Of a stretch of DNA of 64,000 nucleotides, positions 26,548-35,893 are shown piece by piece. The stretch comes from Jiangella gansuensis DSM 44835 (GTDB lineage Bacteria > Actinomycetota > Actinomycetes > Jiangellales > Jiangellaceae): contig NZ_KI911782.1 of NCBI RefSeq assembly GCF_000515395.1, positions 3,780,606 through 3,844,605 on the forward strand, given 5' to 3'. The notes below the pieces were generated by a model, which was given only the letters and a program-made list of their open reading frames with translations, did no database searches and was not told where the DNA came from. Both the position numbers and the translations under genes were made by a program. How positions within the stretch are numbered: position 1 is the stretch's first letter; each line of letters starts with the position of its first letter.

Positions 26548-27561
26548 TCAGCCCTTGACCGCGCCGCCCAGCCCCGCGCCGCGCAGGAACAGCCGCTGGA
26601 AGACCAGGAAGATCACGATCGGCAGTGCCATCGAGATCAGCAGCGCGGCGAGGAACACGTCCAGCTCCACGGTGTCGCGGATGATCGGCAGCCGCACCGA
26701 CAACGGCTGCAGGGTCGGCTCCGGCAGCACGATCAGCGGCCAGAGGAAGTCCTTCCACGCGCTCAGGAACGCGAAGATCGACACCACTCCGAGGATCGGC
26801 TTCGACATGGGCAGCACCACCGACCACAGCAGCCGGAACGGCCCGGCGCCGTCCACCCGGGCGGCCTCGTAGACGTCCCGTGGCAGCGCGTCCATGAACC
26901 GCTTGACCAACAGCACGTTGAAGGCGTTCGCGCCCGCCGGCAGCCACACCGCCCAGTAGGTGTTCAGCAGGGACGTGTTCAGCAGCGGCAGGTCCAGGAC
27001 GGTGAGGAACAACGGCACGAGCACCACGACGCCGGGCACGAACAGTGTCGCCAGCACCGCCGCGGTGACCACCCGCGTGTACCGCGGCCGCAGTACCGAC
27101 AGCACGAAGCCGCCCGTGGTGGCGACCAGCAGCTGGACGAACCAGGAGCCGAGCGCCACCCACACCGTGTTGGTGAAGTAGTGGCCGATCTGGGCCTGGT
27201 TCCACGCCGTGGCGAGGTTGGCCCAGTCGATGCCGCTGGGCCAGAACGCCATCGGGGTACGCAGCGTGTCCTGGGTGGTGCTGACGGCGGCCCGGGCCAG
27301 CCACAGCATCGGACCCACGCAGGCCACGACCAGCAACACCAGCACCGAGCCCTGGGCGGCGCGCAGCGTCCACCGGGTACCGGGTCGCCGCCAGTCGAAC
27401 ACGGACAGGATGCCGCGCTCGGCCTCGGTGGTGCGAGCCGCCGCGGCGCGTGGCCGCAGCCGTCGCCGTCGTCGCCGGTCGTCGTCCGCGGGCGAGCGGT
27501 CGGTCGGTGGGGGAGCGGCGGCCGCGCGGACGCCGTCGGGAACCTGAACCGTCTCGCTCAT
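26548..27561 (-). CDS. Carbohydrate ABC transporter permease, MalG-type
   Basis: The 337-residue protein starts at ATG 27561, overlapping the stop of the MalF-type gene in ATGA. A 65-residue Arg/Pro-rich cytoplasmic N-terminus is followed by six membrane helices and the EAA loop EAARVDGAGPFRLLWSVVLPMSKP near residue 245. It pairs with the upstream permease for import of an oligosaccharide, most likely an alpha-glucoside because of the GH13 enzyme in the operon. No ATPase is encoded here, so it probably shares a general MsiK-type ATPase from elsewhere, as is usual in actinomycetes. Confidence 0.9.
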   Translation of the reverse strand: MSETVQVPDGVRAAAAPPPTDRSPADDDRRRRRRLRPRAAAARTTEAERGILSVFDWRRPGTRWTLRAAQGSVLVLLVVACVGPMLWLARAAVSTTQDTLRTPMAFWPSGIDWANLATAWNQAQIGHYFTNTVWVALGSWFVQLLVATTGGFVLSVLRPRYTRVVTAAVLATLFVPGVVVLVPLFLTVLDLPLLNTSLLNTYWAVWLPAGANAFNVLLVKRFMDALPRDVYEAARVDGAGPFRLLWSVVLPMSKPILGVVSIFAFLSAWKDFLWPLIVLPEPTLQPLSVRLPIIRDTVELDVFLAALLISMALPIVIFLVFQRLFLRGAGLGGAVKG

Positions 27562-28445
27562 GAGGTGCTCCACGCTCGGGTGGCCCGGAAGTACAGTGCC
27601 GACATCACCGCGAGGAACAGCGCGAGCAGCACCGACAGGGCCGTCGCGGCTCCGTAGTCGCCGAAGCGGAAGGCGTAGTCGTAGATCTGCAGCAGAACCG
27701 TGGTGGTGGCGTGCTGCGGGCCACCGTTCGTCATCAGATACGGCTCGGTGAACACCTGGAAGGTGGCGATGACCTGCAGGATGAGGGTGATCAGCAGGAC
27801 GCCGCGCAGCTGCGGCAGGGTGACGTGCCAGACCTTGCGGGCCAGGCCAGCGCCGTCCATCTCGGCGGCGTCGTACAGCTCCGCGCGGACACCGGTCAGC
27901 GCGGCCAGGTAGATGAGTACCGTCGCCCCGGCGTTCGCCCAGGTGGCCTGGAGCACCAGCGACGGCATCGCCGACGACGCGTCCTGGATCCAGGCGAACG
28001 GCCCCACCCCGGCCCAGCCGAGAATCGTGTTGAACACCCCGGTCTCGCTGGCGTCGTAGAAGAACCGCCACAACAGCACCGCCACCACCGGCGGCACCAC
28101 CACCGGCAGGTACGCCAGCGCGCTGTAGAGGCCCTTGCCGCAGCGCAGCTCGCTCATCAGGACCGCCAGCACCAGCGGCGCCGGGTAACCGAACACCAGC
28201 GCCAGCAGGGTGAAGTACGCGGTGTTGCGCACCGACGTCCAGAACAGCGGATCGCCGAGCACCCGGGTGAAGTTGTCCAGCCCGACCCAGACCGGATCGG
28301 CGACCATGTTGGTCTCCTGGAAGCTCATCACCACGGCCCGCCCGATCGGGAACCACGCGAAATAGCCGAACACCAGCAGCAGTGGGAGCAGGAGCAGCAG
28401 TGCGCTCAGCCCGCCGCCGCGTACCCACCGGATCGTCGCGCCCAC
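27558..28445 (-). CDS. Carbohydrate ABC transporter permease, MalF-type
   Basis: The 295-residue protein has six membrane helices, with the first at about residues 14-34 (LSALLLLLPLLLVFGYFAWFPIG). The EAA loop DAAEMDGAGLARKVWHVTLPQLRG is near residue 205. It is the first permease of the sugar importer, lies 90 bases after the binding-protein gene and overlaps the MalG-type gene by four bases. Confidence 0.9.
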   Translation of the reverse strand: MGATIRWVRGGGLSALLLLLPLLLVFGYFAWFPIGRAVVMSFQETNMVADPVWVGLDNFTRVLGDPLFWTSVRNTAYFTLLALVFGYPAPLVLAVLMSELRCGKGLYSALAYLPVVVPPVVAVLLWRFFYDASETGVFNTILGWAGVGPFAWIQDASSAMPSLVLQATWANAGATVLIYLAALTGVRAELYDAAEMDGAGLARKVWHVTLPQLRGVLLITLILQVIATFQVFTEPYLMTNGGPQHATTTVLLQIYDYAFRFGDYGAATALSVLLALFLAVMSALYFRATRAWSTS

Positions 28446-28536
28446 GGCGCCCTCCCCGCGTCGTCGCGTCAGGACAGGTGGAACGCCCCGCGGGTCGCGG
28501 CCGGTGCGGTCGCGCGACCCGCGGGGCGGCCTCGGG

Positions 28537-29934
28537 TCAGCCCGCCTCGACCAGCGAGCTGACGTTGTCGTTCGCCGTGCGCAGCAGCGCCTCGATGTCG
28601 GCGTTCTCGTCGGTCAGGACGCCCTGCACGACGGCGTCCAGCTCGGCGTAGAGATCCTGTGCCTTGACCGGCGGCTCCGGCACCAGCGGCTGGTCCAGGA
28701 TGGCTTCTTTGAACGGCATCATCTGGTGCAACGGCACGTTGACCAGGTCGGCCACCCAGGCGTCCGACCGCGCCAGCTGCTCGGCGTCGAAGATCGGCAG
28801 CGCCGGCGTGCCCAGCGGCGCGTCCGAGGCCACCAGCGCCTCGGCGTCGGCCACCGCGGCCTCCTGCTCGGTCAGCTTGCTCATGTAGAAGAAGTCGATC
28901 CACTTCACGGCGGCGGCGCGCTCTTCGTCGGAGGCGTCCGGCCGGACCCCGACGATGGTGCCGCCGCCCAGCACCCCGGCGTCGTCGCCCTCCAGCGGCA
29001 GCACCGTCAGCCCGTAGCTGTCCGGGTCGATGCCGTTCTCGGTGACCAGGCTGTTGTAGACGTCCGAGCCCCCGATGTACATCCCCACCTGGCCGGCCGC
29101 GAACGCCTGGTTGATGGTGCCCCAGTCGAACAGGAAGTTGTCGCCCATCGAGTCGTCCTCCCACCGCATCGCCTGGAGCAGCTCCAGGGCCTGGCGGGCA
29201 CCCTCGTTGTCGAGCGTGGCGGTGACGTCGTCGCCCACGCCCTCCTCCATGCGCCCGCCGAGGGCGTAGGTGAGGGTGGTCAGGATCCAGCCGCCGGTGT
29301 TGTTCTGGCTCATCTGCGCGAAGCCGGCCTGGCCGGTCGCCTCCGCGATGGCGTCGGCGTACTCGCGCACCTCGTCCCAGGTGGTGGGTGGCTGGTCCGG
29401 GTCGAGCCCGGCCTGCTCGAACAGGGCCCGGTTGTAGTGCAGGCCCATGCCGTAGGCCGCGGCCGGGACGGCGTAGATGTTGCCGGCGTCGTCCTGGGCG
29501 ACCTCCAGCACGCTGGGGTTGAAGTCACCGGCGTAGGGGAGTTCCTGGACCTCGGCGGTGATGTCGGCGAGCTGGCCGCGCTCGATCAGCGCCTGGCCGT
29601 CGGTGAACGGGAACTCGAACGTCGTCGGCAGGGTGCCGCCGGCCAGCTGGGCCGCGAACGTCGTGACGTCCCACTCGTACTCGCTGGGTTCGACGGTGAT
29701 GTCCGGGTTCGCGGCCTCGAACTCCTCCACCCGGGCGAGGAACGCCTCGCGGGTGGCCGCCTCGGTCGATGGCGGCAGGTTGCTGACGCTGATGGTGACC
29801 TGTTCGCCGCCGGTGCCGTTCTGCTGGCCGGCGCCGCCCGACGCGGGATCGTCGTCGGAACCGCACGCGGCGAGGAGTCCGAACGCCATCGCCGCCGCGG
29901 CCACGGCCCCGGCGTGCTTGCGTGTGCTGATCAT
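28537..29934 (-). CDS. Sugar ABC transporter substrate-binding lipoprotein
   Basis: The 465-residue lipoprotein starts at ATG 29934, overlapping the GH13 stop in ATGA, with GGGATGGAG upstream. The signal peptide MISTRKHAGAVAAAAMAFGLLAAC ends in a lipobox. The mature protein is a family 1 extracellular solute-binding protein (VTISVSNLPPSTEAATREAFLARVEEFEAANPDITVEPSEYEW, PTTWDEVREYADAIAEATG, YALGGRMEEG). It delivers a sugar, probably an alpha-linked oligosaccharide, to the two permeases downstream. Confidence 0.92.
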   Translation of the reverse strand: MISTRKHAGAVAAAAMAFGLLAACGSDDDPASGGAGQQNGTGGEQVTISVSNLPPSTEAATREAFLARVEEFEAANPDITVEPSEYEWDVTTFAAQLAGGTLPTTFEFPFTDGQALIERGQLADITAEVQELPYAGDFNPSVLEVAQDDAGNIYAVPAAAYGMGLHYNRALFEQAGLDPDQPPTTWDEVREYADAIAEATGQAGFAQMSQNNTGGWILTTLTYALGGRMEEGVGDDVTATLDNEGARQALELLQAMRWEDDSMGDNFLFDWGTINQAFAAGQVGMYIGGSDVYNSLVTENGIDPDSYGLTVLPLEGDDAGVLGGGTIVGVRPDASDEERAAAVKWIDFFYMSKLTEQEAAVADAEALVASDAPLGTPALPIFDAEQLARSDAWVADLVNVPLHQMMPFKEAILDQPLVPEPPVKAQDLYAELDAVVQGVLTDENADIEALLRTANDNVSSLVEAG

Positions 29935-31664
29935 GTCGTGCTCCATCCCTCGGTGCCGCTGCGTCGCGGCGTCAGGTGGACGGGGTTCGTGGTGGTGCCG
30001 CTCGTGCGGTCCGGCAGTCGCAGCCAGACGGCGGCGTCGGAAGCGAGCCGGCCGTCGTCGAGGTCCGCGCTGGACAGCAGGACCTCCTCGTGTTCGGGCA
30101 GGGCGGCGGGGTGCGCCGACAGGTTGACGACGCACGCGAACCGTTCGCCACGGCGGAACGCGAGCACGTCGGGTGGCGAGTCGATCCAGCTCATCGGACC
30201 GTCACCGAGATCGGGCTCGGCGCGGCGCACCCGCAGCGCCGTCCGGTAGAGGCTGAGAGTGGAAGCGGGGTCGGCACGTTGCGCGTAGACGGTGAGCGGG
30301 CCCCAGTCCCGCGGTTGCGGCAGCCACGGGTGACCGGTGGCGTCCGCCGGGCTGAACCCGTACGGCGGCGCGTCGCCCGACCACGGCAGCGGCACACGGC
30401 AGCCGTCGCGACCCGGGTCGACGCCGCCGGAGCGGGCGTGCATCGGGTCCTGGATGCGTTCCGGGTCGATGTCCTCGACCTCCGGTAGGCCCAGCTCCTC
30501 GCCCTGGTAGATGTACACCGAGCCGGGCAGGCTCAGCGACAGCAGCGCTGCGGCCCTGGCCCGGCGCAGGCCGAGCTCGAGGTCGGTGGAGGTGCCGGCG
30601 CGTTTGGCGGCGAAGGCGAACGACGTGTCCGCCCGCCCGTACCGGGTGGGCGGCCGGGTGACGTCGTGGTTCGACAGCACCCAGGTGGCGGGCGCCCCGA
30701 CGGCGTCGTGCAGACGCAGGGACGTCTCGATGCTCTTCCGCAGCCGCCGCGGGTCCCACGGGCAACTGAGGAAGTCGAAGTTGAAGACGGTGTGCAGCTC
30801 GCCGGGCCGTAGGTAGCGGGCCAGCCGCTCCAGGTCCTCGAGCCAGATCTCGCCGATCAGCACCCGCGGCTCGGAGTAGCCGTCGGCGACCCGCCGCCAG
30901 CTGCGGTAGATCTCGTGCACCTCGTCCCGGTCGGTGTGCACGTGCTCACCGGGCGCGTGGTCATGGTCGAGGTCGGGCAGGTCGGCGTGCTTGACCAGCA
31001 ACCCGGCGGAGTCGATGCGGATGCCGGCGGCGCCGCGATCGAACCAGAACCGCAGGATCTGCTCGTGCTCGTGCCACACCAGCGGGTGCGTCCAGTTGAG
31101 GTCCGGCTGCTCGGGCGCGAACAGGTGCAGGTACCACTCGCCGGGCGTGCCGTCGGCGTTCTTGGTGCGGGTCCAGGCCGGGCCGCCGAAGATGGACGAC
31201 CAGTCGTTCGGCGGTTCGGTCCCGGCGTGGCCGCGGCCGGGCCGGAACCAGAACCGCTCCCGCGAGGGCGACCCGGGCGCTGCGCTCAGCGCCGCGCGGA
31301 ACCACGGGTGCTGGTCGGACACGTGGTTGGGGACGACGTCGACGATGGTGCGCAGCCCGTGGTCGCGAGCCTCGGCGATGAGCTGCTCGGCCTCGTGGAG
31401 CGTGCCGTAGGCCGGGTCGATGTCGCGGTAGTCGGCGACGTCGTAGCCGCCGTCGGCCATGGGGGACGGGTACCACGGGTTGAACCACAGCGCGTCGACG
31501 CCGAGGTCCTTGAGATAGGGGAGGCGCCGGCGGACACCGGCGAGGTCACCGGTGCCGTCGCCGTTCCCGTCGGCGAAGCTGCGCACGTAGACCTGGTAGA
31601 TGACGGCGCTGCGCCACCATGCGGCGGCTGCGCGGTGACTCTCGGTGGTGGGGTCCTGGCCCAT
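29931..31664 (-). CDS. GH13 family alpha-glucosidase/amylase
   Basis: The 577-residue glycoside hydrolase has all family 13 regions: DVVPNHV (region I), GIRIDSAGLL with the nucleophile Asp (region II), LIGEIW with the acid/base Glu (region III) and LSNHDVTRPP with the transition-state Asp (region IV). No signal peptide is seen, so it is cytoplasmic and would split imported alpha-glucosides such as isomaltose, trehalose-like or sucrose-like sugars. I chose ATG 31664 (MGQDPTTES); GTG starts further up to 31700 are possible. It is the first gene of the operon downstream of the LacI gene. Confidence 0.9.
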   Translation of the reverse strand: MGQDPTTESHRAAAAWWRSAVIYQVYVRSFADGNGDGTGDLAGVRRRLPYLKDLGVDALWFNPWYPSPMADGGYDVADYRDIDPAYGTLHEAEQLIAEARDHGLRTIVDVVPNHVSDQHPWFRAALSAAPGSPSRERFWFRPGRGHAGTEPPNDWSSIFGGPAWTRTKNADGTPGEWYLHLFAPEQPDLNWTHPLVWHEHEQILRFWFDRGAAGIRIDSAGLLVKHADLPDLDHDHAPGEHVHTDRDEVHEIYRSWRRVADGYSEPRVLIGEIWLEDLERLARYLRPGELHTVFNFDFLSCPWDPRRLRKSIETSLRLHDAVGAPATWVLSNHDVTRPPTRYGRADTSFAFAAKRAGTSTDLELGLRRARAAALLSLSLPGSVYIYQGEELGLPEVEDIDPERIQDPMHARSGGVDPGRDGCRVPLPWSGDAPPYGFSPADATGHPWLPQPRDWGPLTVYAQRADPASTLSLYRTALRVRRAEPDLGDGPMSWIDSPPDVLAFRRGERFACVVNLSAHPAALPEHEEVLLSSADLDDGRLASDAAVWLRLPDRTSGTTTNPVHLTPRRSGTEGWSTT

Positions 31665-31693
31665 GGCGGTCACCGTAACGATGGAGACCGCTG

Positions 31694-31710
31694 TGCGCAA
31701 GAGTTGAACG
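31694..31710. promoter_or_regulatory. Putative LacI operator half-site upstream of GH13 operon
   Basis: TGCGCAAGAGTTGAACG shares GCAAGA[AG]TT with TGCAAGAATTTTGCG (32826-32840), the imperfect palindrome upstream of the LacI gene itself. The two sites precede the two promoters that this regulator would be expected to control. Confidence 0.4.
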
Positions 31711-31796
31711 AAAAGCTGAAAGAAGACGATTCTCGGATGAGGTGCTGGCTGCTGCCGACCGGTTGACCGTCTCCGGGCTGGGTCGACGCCCGATGA

Positions 31797-32801
31797 TCAC
31801 GGGGCTGGTGCGGTGGACCCGCGCACCACGAGTTCCGGCTCGAACAACAACTCGTCGGACTCCACGGCGCTGCCGGCGATCAGCCCCACCAGCAGGTCCA
31901 CCGCTGCCTTGCCCATCGCCTCGATGGGCTGGCGGACCGTGGTCAACGGCGGCTCCGTGCAGTTCATCAGCGCGGAGTCGTCGTAGCCGACCACGGAGAC
32001 GTCACGCGGCACGCTGCGGCCGGCCCGCTTGGCCGCGCGGATGGCGCCCAGGGCCATGGGGTCGCTGGCGCAGATGACGGCAGTGACCCCGCGGCGCAGC
32101 AACCGGCTGGCGGCCGCCTGGCCGCCTTCGAGCGAGTGCATGGCGTGCTCGATGTGGTCCTCGGGCAACTCCGCCCCCGCGGCGGCCAGCGTCGAGCGTG
32201 CCGCGGCCAGCTTGCGCTGCGACGGCACGTGGTCGTCGGGCCCGAGGATGAGGCCGATCCGGGTGTGCCCCAGCGCCAGCAGGTGGCCCGCGGCCTGCTC
32301 GGTCGCGACCGCGTCGTCGCAGGACACCCGCGGGAACGGCAGCTCGTCGATGCCTGCGTTGACCATGACCGTCGGCAGCTTCCGCTCGATCAGGCGCGCG
32401 TAGTGGCCGTGCACGCCGTTGCGGCCGCTGTACAGGCCGCCGGCGAACAGGACGCCGGACACCCGCTGCTGGAACAGCAGCTCGAGATAGTCGGCCTCGG
32501 ACACGCCGCCGACGGTCTGCGTGCACAGCACCGGGGTGAGACCCTGCTGGGCCAGCGACCCGCCGACGACGTCGGCGAACGCCGGGAAGATGGGATTCTG
32601 CAGCTCCGGCAGGACCAGGCCGACCAGCCGCGCCCGCTCGCCGCGCAGCTTGGTGGGCCGTTCGTATCCGAGCACGTCCAAGGCGGTGAGCACCGCCTCG
32701 CGGGTGGTCTCGGAGACGCCGGGACGCCCATTGAGCACCCGGCTCACCGTCGCCTCGCTCACGCCGACTTTCGCGGCAACCTCAGTCAGTCGTCCCGTCA
32801 T
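31797..32801 (-). CDS. LacI family transcriptional regulator
   Basis: The 334-residue regulator has the N-terminal LacI helix-turn-helix (RLTEVAAKVGVSEATVSRVLNGRPGVSETTREAVLTALDVLGY) and a periplasmic-binding-like ligand domain (LVGLVLPELQNPIFPAFADVVGGSL, GHTRIGLILGP, VSVVGYDDS, LTTVRQPIEAMG). I chose ATG 32801; ATG 32813 adds four residues. It directly precedes the GH13/ABC operon on the same strand and probably represses it until the sugar is present. Confidence 0.9.
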   Translation of the reverse strand: MTGRLTEVAAKVGVSEATVSRVLNGRPGVSETTREAVLTALDVLGYERPTKLRGERARLVGLVLPELQNPIFPAFADVVGGSLAQQGLTPVLCTQTVGGVSEADYLELLFQQRVSGVLFAGGLYSGRNGVHGHYARLIERKLPTVMVNAGIDELPFPRVSCDDAVATEQAAGHLLALGHTRIGLILGPDDHVPSQRKLAAARSTLAAAGAELPEDHIEHAMHSLEGGQAAASRLLRRGVTAVICASDPMALGAIRAAKRAGRSVPRDVSVVGYDDSALMNCTEPPLTTVRQPIEAMGKAAVDLLVGLIAGSAVESDELLFEPELVVRGSTAPAP

Positions 32802-32825
32802 GGCCGAAAGCATACGACAGGATCA

Positions 32826-32840
32826 TGCAAGAATTTTGCG
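32826..32840. promoter_or_regulatory. Putative LacI autoregulatory operator
   Basis: TGCAAGAATTTTGCG is an imperfect palindrome (TGCAA/TTGCG) in the leader of the LacI gene, about 25 bases before its start. It resembles typical CGCAA/TTGCG LacI-family sites. Confidence 0.45.
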
Positions 32841-32938
32841 TTGCTGCCGAGCGAGCCAGGTGTGGTGGGTGAGAGCGGCCGAGTCGATGCGGGATCGGGG
32901 CCGCCATGGTGACCCGGATCTCGCAACCATCACGGGCG

Positions 32939-35062
32939 TCAGTGCTCGGGCGTCGTGAGGACGGGCTCCTCGGCGAGGGCCGCCGGTGGCGGCTCGGGGG
33001 TCTTCGACAGCGCGCTCGGCCACCACATCCACCGGCCGATGTCGAGGTTGAGCGACGTCACCAGGATCGAGCGGACGATCATGGTGTCGAGCAGGACGCC
33101 GAGTGCCACCGCGATACCGATCTCGGCGAACGCCACCACCGGCAGCGTCGCCAGCACCGCGAACGTCCCCGCCAGCACCAGGCCGGCGGACGTGATGACG
33201 CCGCCGGTGGCGGCCAGTCCGATGAGCGCTCCGCGCCGGGTGCCGTGAACCTTCGCCTCCTCGTGCACCCGGGTCATCAGGAAGATGTTGTAGTCGATGC
33301 CCAGCGCCACCAGGAACACGAAGACGAACAACGGGAACGCGGTGTCGGCGCCGGCGAAGCCGAGGAGGTGCTCGAAGATCAGCGCACTGAGCCCCAGCGC
33401 CGCGGCGAACGACAGCACCACGGTCGCGATCAGCACCAGCGGCGCGATCAGCGCCCGCAACAGCGCCGCCAGGATGACGAACACCGCCACCAGCACGAGC
33501 GGCATGATCACCGCGCTGTCGCGGCTGGCGGCGTCCTGCGCGTCCAGGTTGATCGCGGTGCTGCCGCCGACCAGCGCGTCGGCGTTCGGCACGGCCTGTA
33601 CGGCGTCGCGCACTCGCAGCACTGTGTCGCGGGCCTCATCGCTGTCCGGCGCCGCCTCCAGCGTGCCCTCCAGGTAGGCGACGCCGTCCACCGCCGCCGG
33701 CTCGGTCACGTCGGCGATCCCCGGCGTCTCCGCGAAGGCCGCGCGGACGTCGTCGGCGGCCCCGGCGTCACTGACCACGACGACCGGGCTGCCGGTGCCG
33801 GCCGGGAAGTGCCGGGCCAGGGCCTCTTCACCGGTGATCGAGGCGGGCCGGTCGACGAACGCGTCCCGGTTGGGCAGCACACCGGTGTCGAGGCCGAGCA
33901 GACCCAGCGCCATCGCGCCCAGCGCCAGCGACGTGCCGATCCACACGCCGCGCGGACGGCCGGCGATGCGCCGCCCCACCCTGGCCCAGAAGCCCCGCTC
34001 GGTCGGTTCCGGCGAGCCGAACCGAGGGCGGGCCGGCCAGAACACCCAGCGCCCGACCACGACGAGCACGGCCGGCAGGAGCGTCAGCATGGCCGCCAGA
34101 CCGATGACCACGCCGATCGCGAGCACCGGGCCCATGCCGCGGGTTGAGTTCATGTCGGCGGCGAGCAGGCACAGCATGCCCACGGCGACGGTGGACGCAC
34201 TGGCCACGATGGCGGGGCCGGCCCGGTGCAGGGCGAACGCCATCGCCTCGTGCCGGTCCTCGTGGCGGCGCAGTTCCTCGCGGTACCGGGCGATCAGCAG
34301 CAGCGCGTAGTCGGTGCTGGCGCCGAAGACGAGCACCAGCAGGATGCCTGCGGTCTGCCCGTTGACGGTCACGTCGGCGTACTCGGCCAGCAGGTACACG
34401 ACGGCCTGCGCGGCGGTGAGCGCGGTGAACGCGGAGAACACCGGGATGATCCAGAGCACCGGGCTGCGGTAGGAGACCAACAGGATCACGATGACGACGG
34501 TCATGGCGGCATAGAGCAGGGTGCTGTCGATGCCCTCGAATGCCTCGGCGAAGTCCGCGGCCACGCCGGCGGGACCGGCGACGTACGCCGTCAGCCCGTC
34601 CGGCCCGTCGGAGACGATTCCACCCATCGCGTCGACGGTCTCGCCGAGCTCGAACCATCCGCCGTCGCCGGGATCCACCTGCGCGATGATCTGCAGCGCT
34701 TCGCCGTCCTCGGACGGGATCGGGCCCATCACCTGACCAGTGACCGCGTCGAGGGTGCCGAAGCGCTCGGCGTCGGCGGCGGCTTTCGCCTGGTCGTCGG
34801 GTGTGATGCCGCCCGGCCGCTCGTAGACGATGATGGCCGGCACCTCTTCGCCGGTCTGGAACGCCTCCTGCTGCACCTCGAACACCTGGGTCGACTCGGC
34901 GTTGCCCGGCAACCACGACGCGGCGTCGTTCTCCTGCGCGCCGGTGAGCTCGGCCGACAGCGGGAAGGCCGCTGCCAGGACCGCGAGCCAGAAGACGACC
35001 ACGATCCACTTGCTTCGCCTGCCACACACCACCGTGCCGAGCCTGCGCCTCGATGCCCCCAT
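32939..35062 (-). CDS. MMPL (RND-type) membrane transporter
   Basis: The 707-residue protein has an N-terminal membrane helix (WIVVVFWLAVLAAAFPLSAELTG), an external domain, then two sets of membrane helices around residues 165-345 and 525-690. This layout is typical of MMPL exporters. Family motifs include GASTDYALLLIARYREELRRHEDRHEAM and the second copy ALGIDYNIFLMTRVHEEA, with the intramembrane Asp-Tyr pairs that carry protons. I chose ATG 35062 because GAGGAG lies eight bases upstream; the GTG at 35071 would overlap that site. It exports lipids, peptides or drugs; the substrate is not visible. There is no linked regulator. Confidence 0.9.
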   Translation of the reverse strand: MGASRRRLGTVVCGRRSKWIVVVFWLAVLAAAFPLSAELTGAQENDAASWLPGNAESTQVFEVQQEAFQTGEEVPAIIVYERPGGITPDDQAKAAADAERFGTLDAVTGQVMGPIPSEDGEALQIIAQVDPGDGGWFELGETVDAMGGIVSDGPDGLTAYVAGPAGVAADFAEAFEGIDSTLLYAAMTVVIVILLVSYRSPVLWIIPVFSAFTALTAAQAVVYLLAEYADVTVNGQTAGILLVLVFGASTDYALLLIARYREELRRHEDRHEAMAFALHRAGPAIVASASTVAVGMLCLLAADMNSTRGMGPVLAIGVVIGLAAMLTLLPAVLVVVGRWVFWPARPRFGSPEPTERGFWARVGRRIAGRPRGVWIGTSLALGAMALGLLGLDTGVLPNRDAFVDRPASITGEEALARHFPAGTGSPVVVVSDAGAADDVRAAFAETPGIADVTEPAAVDGVAYLEGTLEAAPDSDEARDTVLRVRDAVQAVPNADALVGGSTAINLDAQDAASRDSAVIMPLVLVAVFVILAALLRALIAPLVLIATVVLSFAAALGLSALIFEHLLGFAGADTAFPLFVFVFLVALGIDYNIFLMTRVHEEAKVHGTRRGALIGLAATGGVITSAGLVLAGTFAVLATLPVVAFAEIGIAVALGVLLDTMIVRSILVTSLNLDIGRWMWWPSALSKTPEPPPAALAEEPVLTTPEH

Positions 35063-35255
35063 GACCACCACTCCTCGGCCGGCGGACCGGCCCCCCGTCG
35101 GAGTTGGACCCGCACGATTCTAGGGCCGAAACAGACAAATGTGACCCACCGCACACGAGTTGGCTGACGCGGCCGAGGCCCGCCCGGTGGTTCGATCCGG
35201 CGCACGTGGGACGTGACGGGTGCGTGCTTTACAGCAACCATCGCCCGCACTAACG

Positions 35256-35273
35256 TACAACCGTGCGGTTGTA
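35256..35273. promoter_or_regulatory. Palindromic operator upstream of RibD-like gene
   Basis: TACAACCGTGCGGTTGTA is perfectly symmetrical (TACAACCG, TG, CGGTTGTA). It lies 35 bases before the start of the next gene and overlaps a likely -10 element. The matching regulator is not adjacent. Confidence 0.6.
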
Positions 35274-35308
35274 TATCCGTGCCTCGCCAACCGGAAGGAA
35301 GCGCTCCC

Positions 35309-35872
35309 GTGCGTACGTTCAAGCTCCAGGTCCAGACCACGCTCGACGGCTTCATGGGCGGCCCGAACGGCGAGCTGGATTGGGTGACCGTGCCGTGGTC
35401 GGACGACCTCACCGCGTACGTCACCGCGCTGGACGACCCCGTCGACACGATCGTGCTGGGGCGCAAGCTCGCCGAGGGGTTCATCCCGGCGTGGCAGGCG
35501 GGCCCGGAGGGTGAGACCCAGGAGAGCATCGACCAGATGAACAACACCCCCAAGGTGGTCATCTCGGACACGCTGACCGAGTCGCCCTGGGAGGGTGTGC
35601 GGGTGGCCGGCGGTGACCTCGCCGAGATCGTCGCCGGCCTGAAGTCCGAGCCGGGCGGCGACATCATCGCCTACGGCGGCAGCACGCTGGTCACCAGCCT
35701 GATCGCCGGCGGCCTGCTCGACGAGCTCCACCTGTTGGTCAACCCGGCCGCCATCGGCTCCGGGCTGCCGGTCTTCCCCGACACCGAGACCTACGGGCGG
35801 TACCGGCTGGTCGGTGCCCGGTCGTTCGATTGCGGCATCGCGGCGTTGCACCTGGAGCCGAACCGGGCCTGA
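35309..35872 (+). CDS. Dihydrofolate reductase family protein (RibD C-terminal-like)
   Basis: The 187-residue protein starts at GTG 35309 behind GGAAGGA. It has the RibD C-terminal/DHFR-like fold: LQVQTTLDGFMGGPNGELDW, DTIVLGRKLAEGF, KVVISDTL, GGDIIAYGGSTLVTSLIAGGLLDELHLLVNPAAIGSGLPVF and a C-terminal strand. These proteins bind NADPH, but the actual reaction is often unknown. It is followed after 21 bases by an SRPBCC gene, probably in one transcript controlled by the palindrome at 35256-35273. Confidence 0.85.
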   Translation: MRTFKLQVQTTLDGFMGGPNGELDWVTVPWSDDLTAYVTALDDPVDTIVLGRKLAEGFIPAWQAGPEGETQESIDQMNNTPKVVISDTLTESPWEGVRVAGGDLAEIVAGLKSEPGGDIIAYGGSTLVTSLIAGGLLDELHLLVNPAAIGSGLPVFPDTETYGRYRLVGARSFDCGIAALHLEPNRA

Positions 35873-35893
35873 AGGCGGGGGAGTGCCTGAGCG

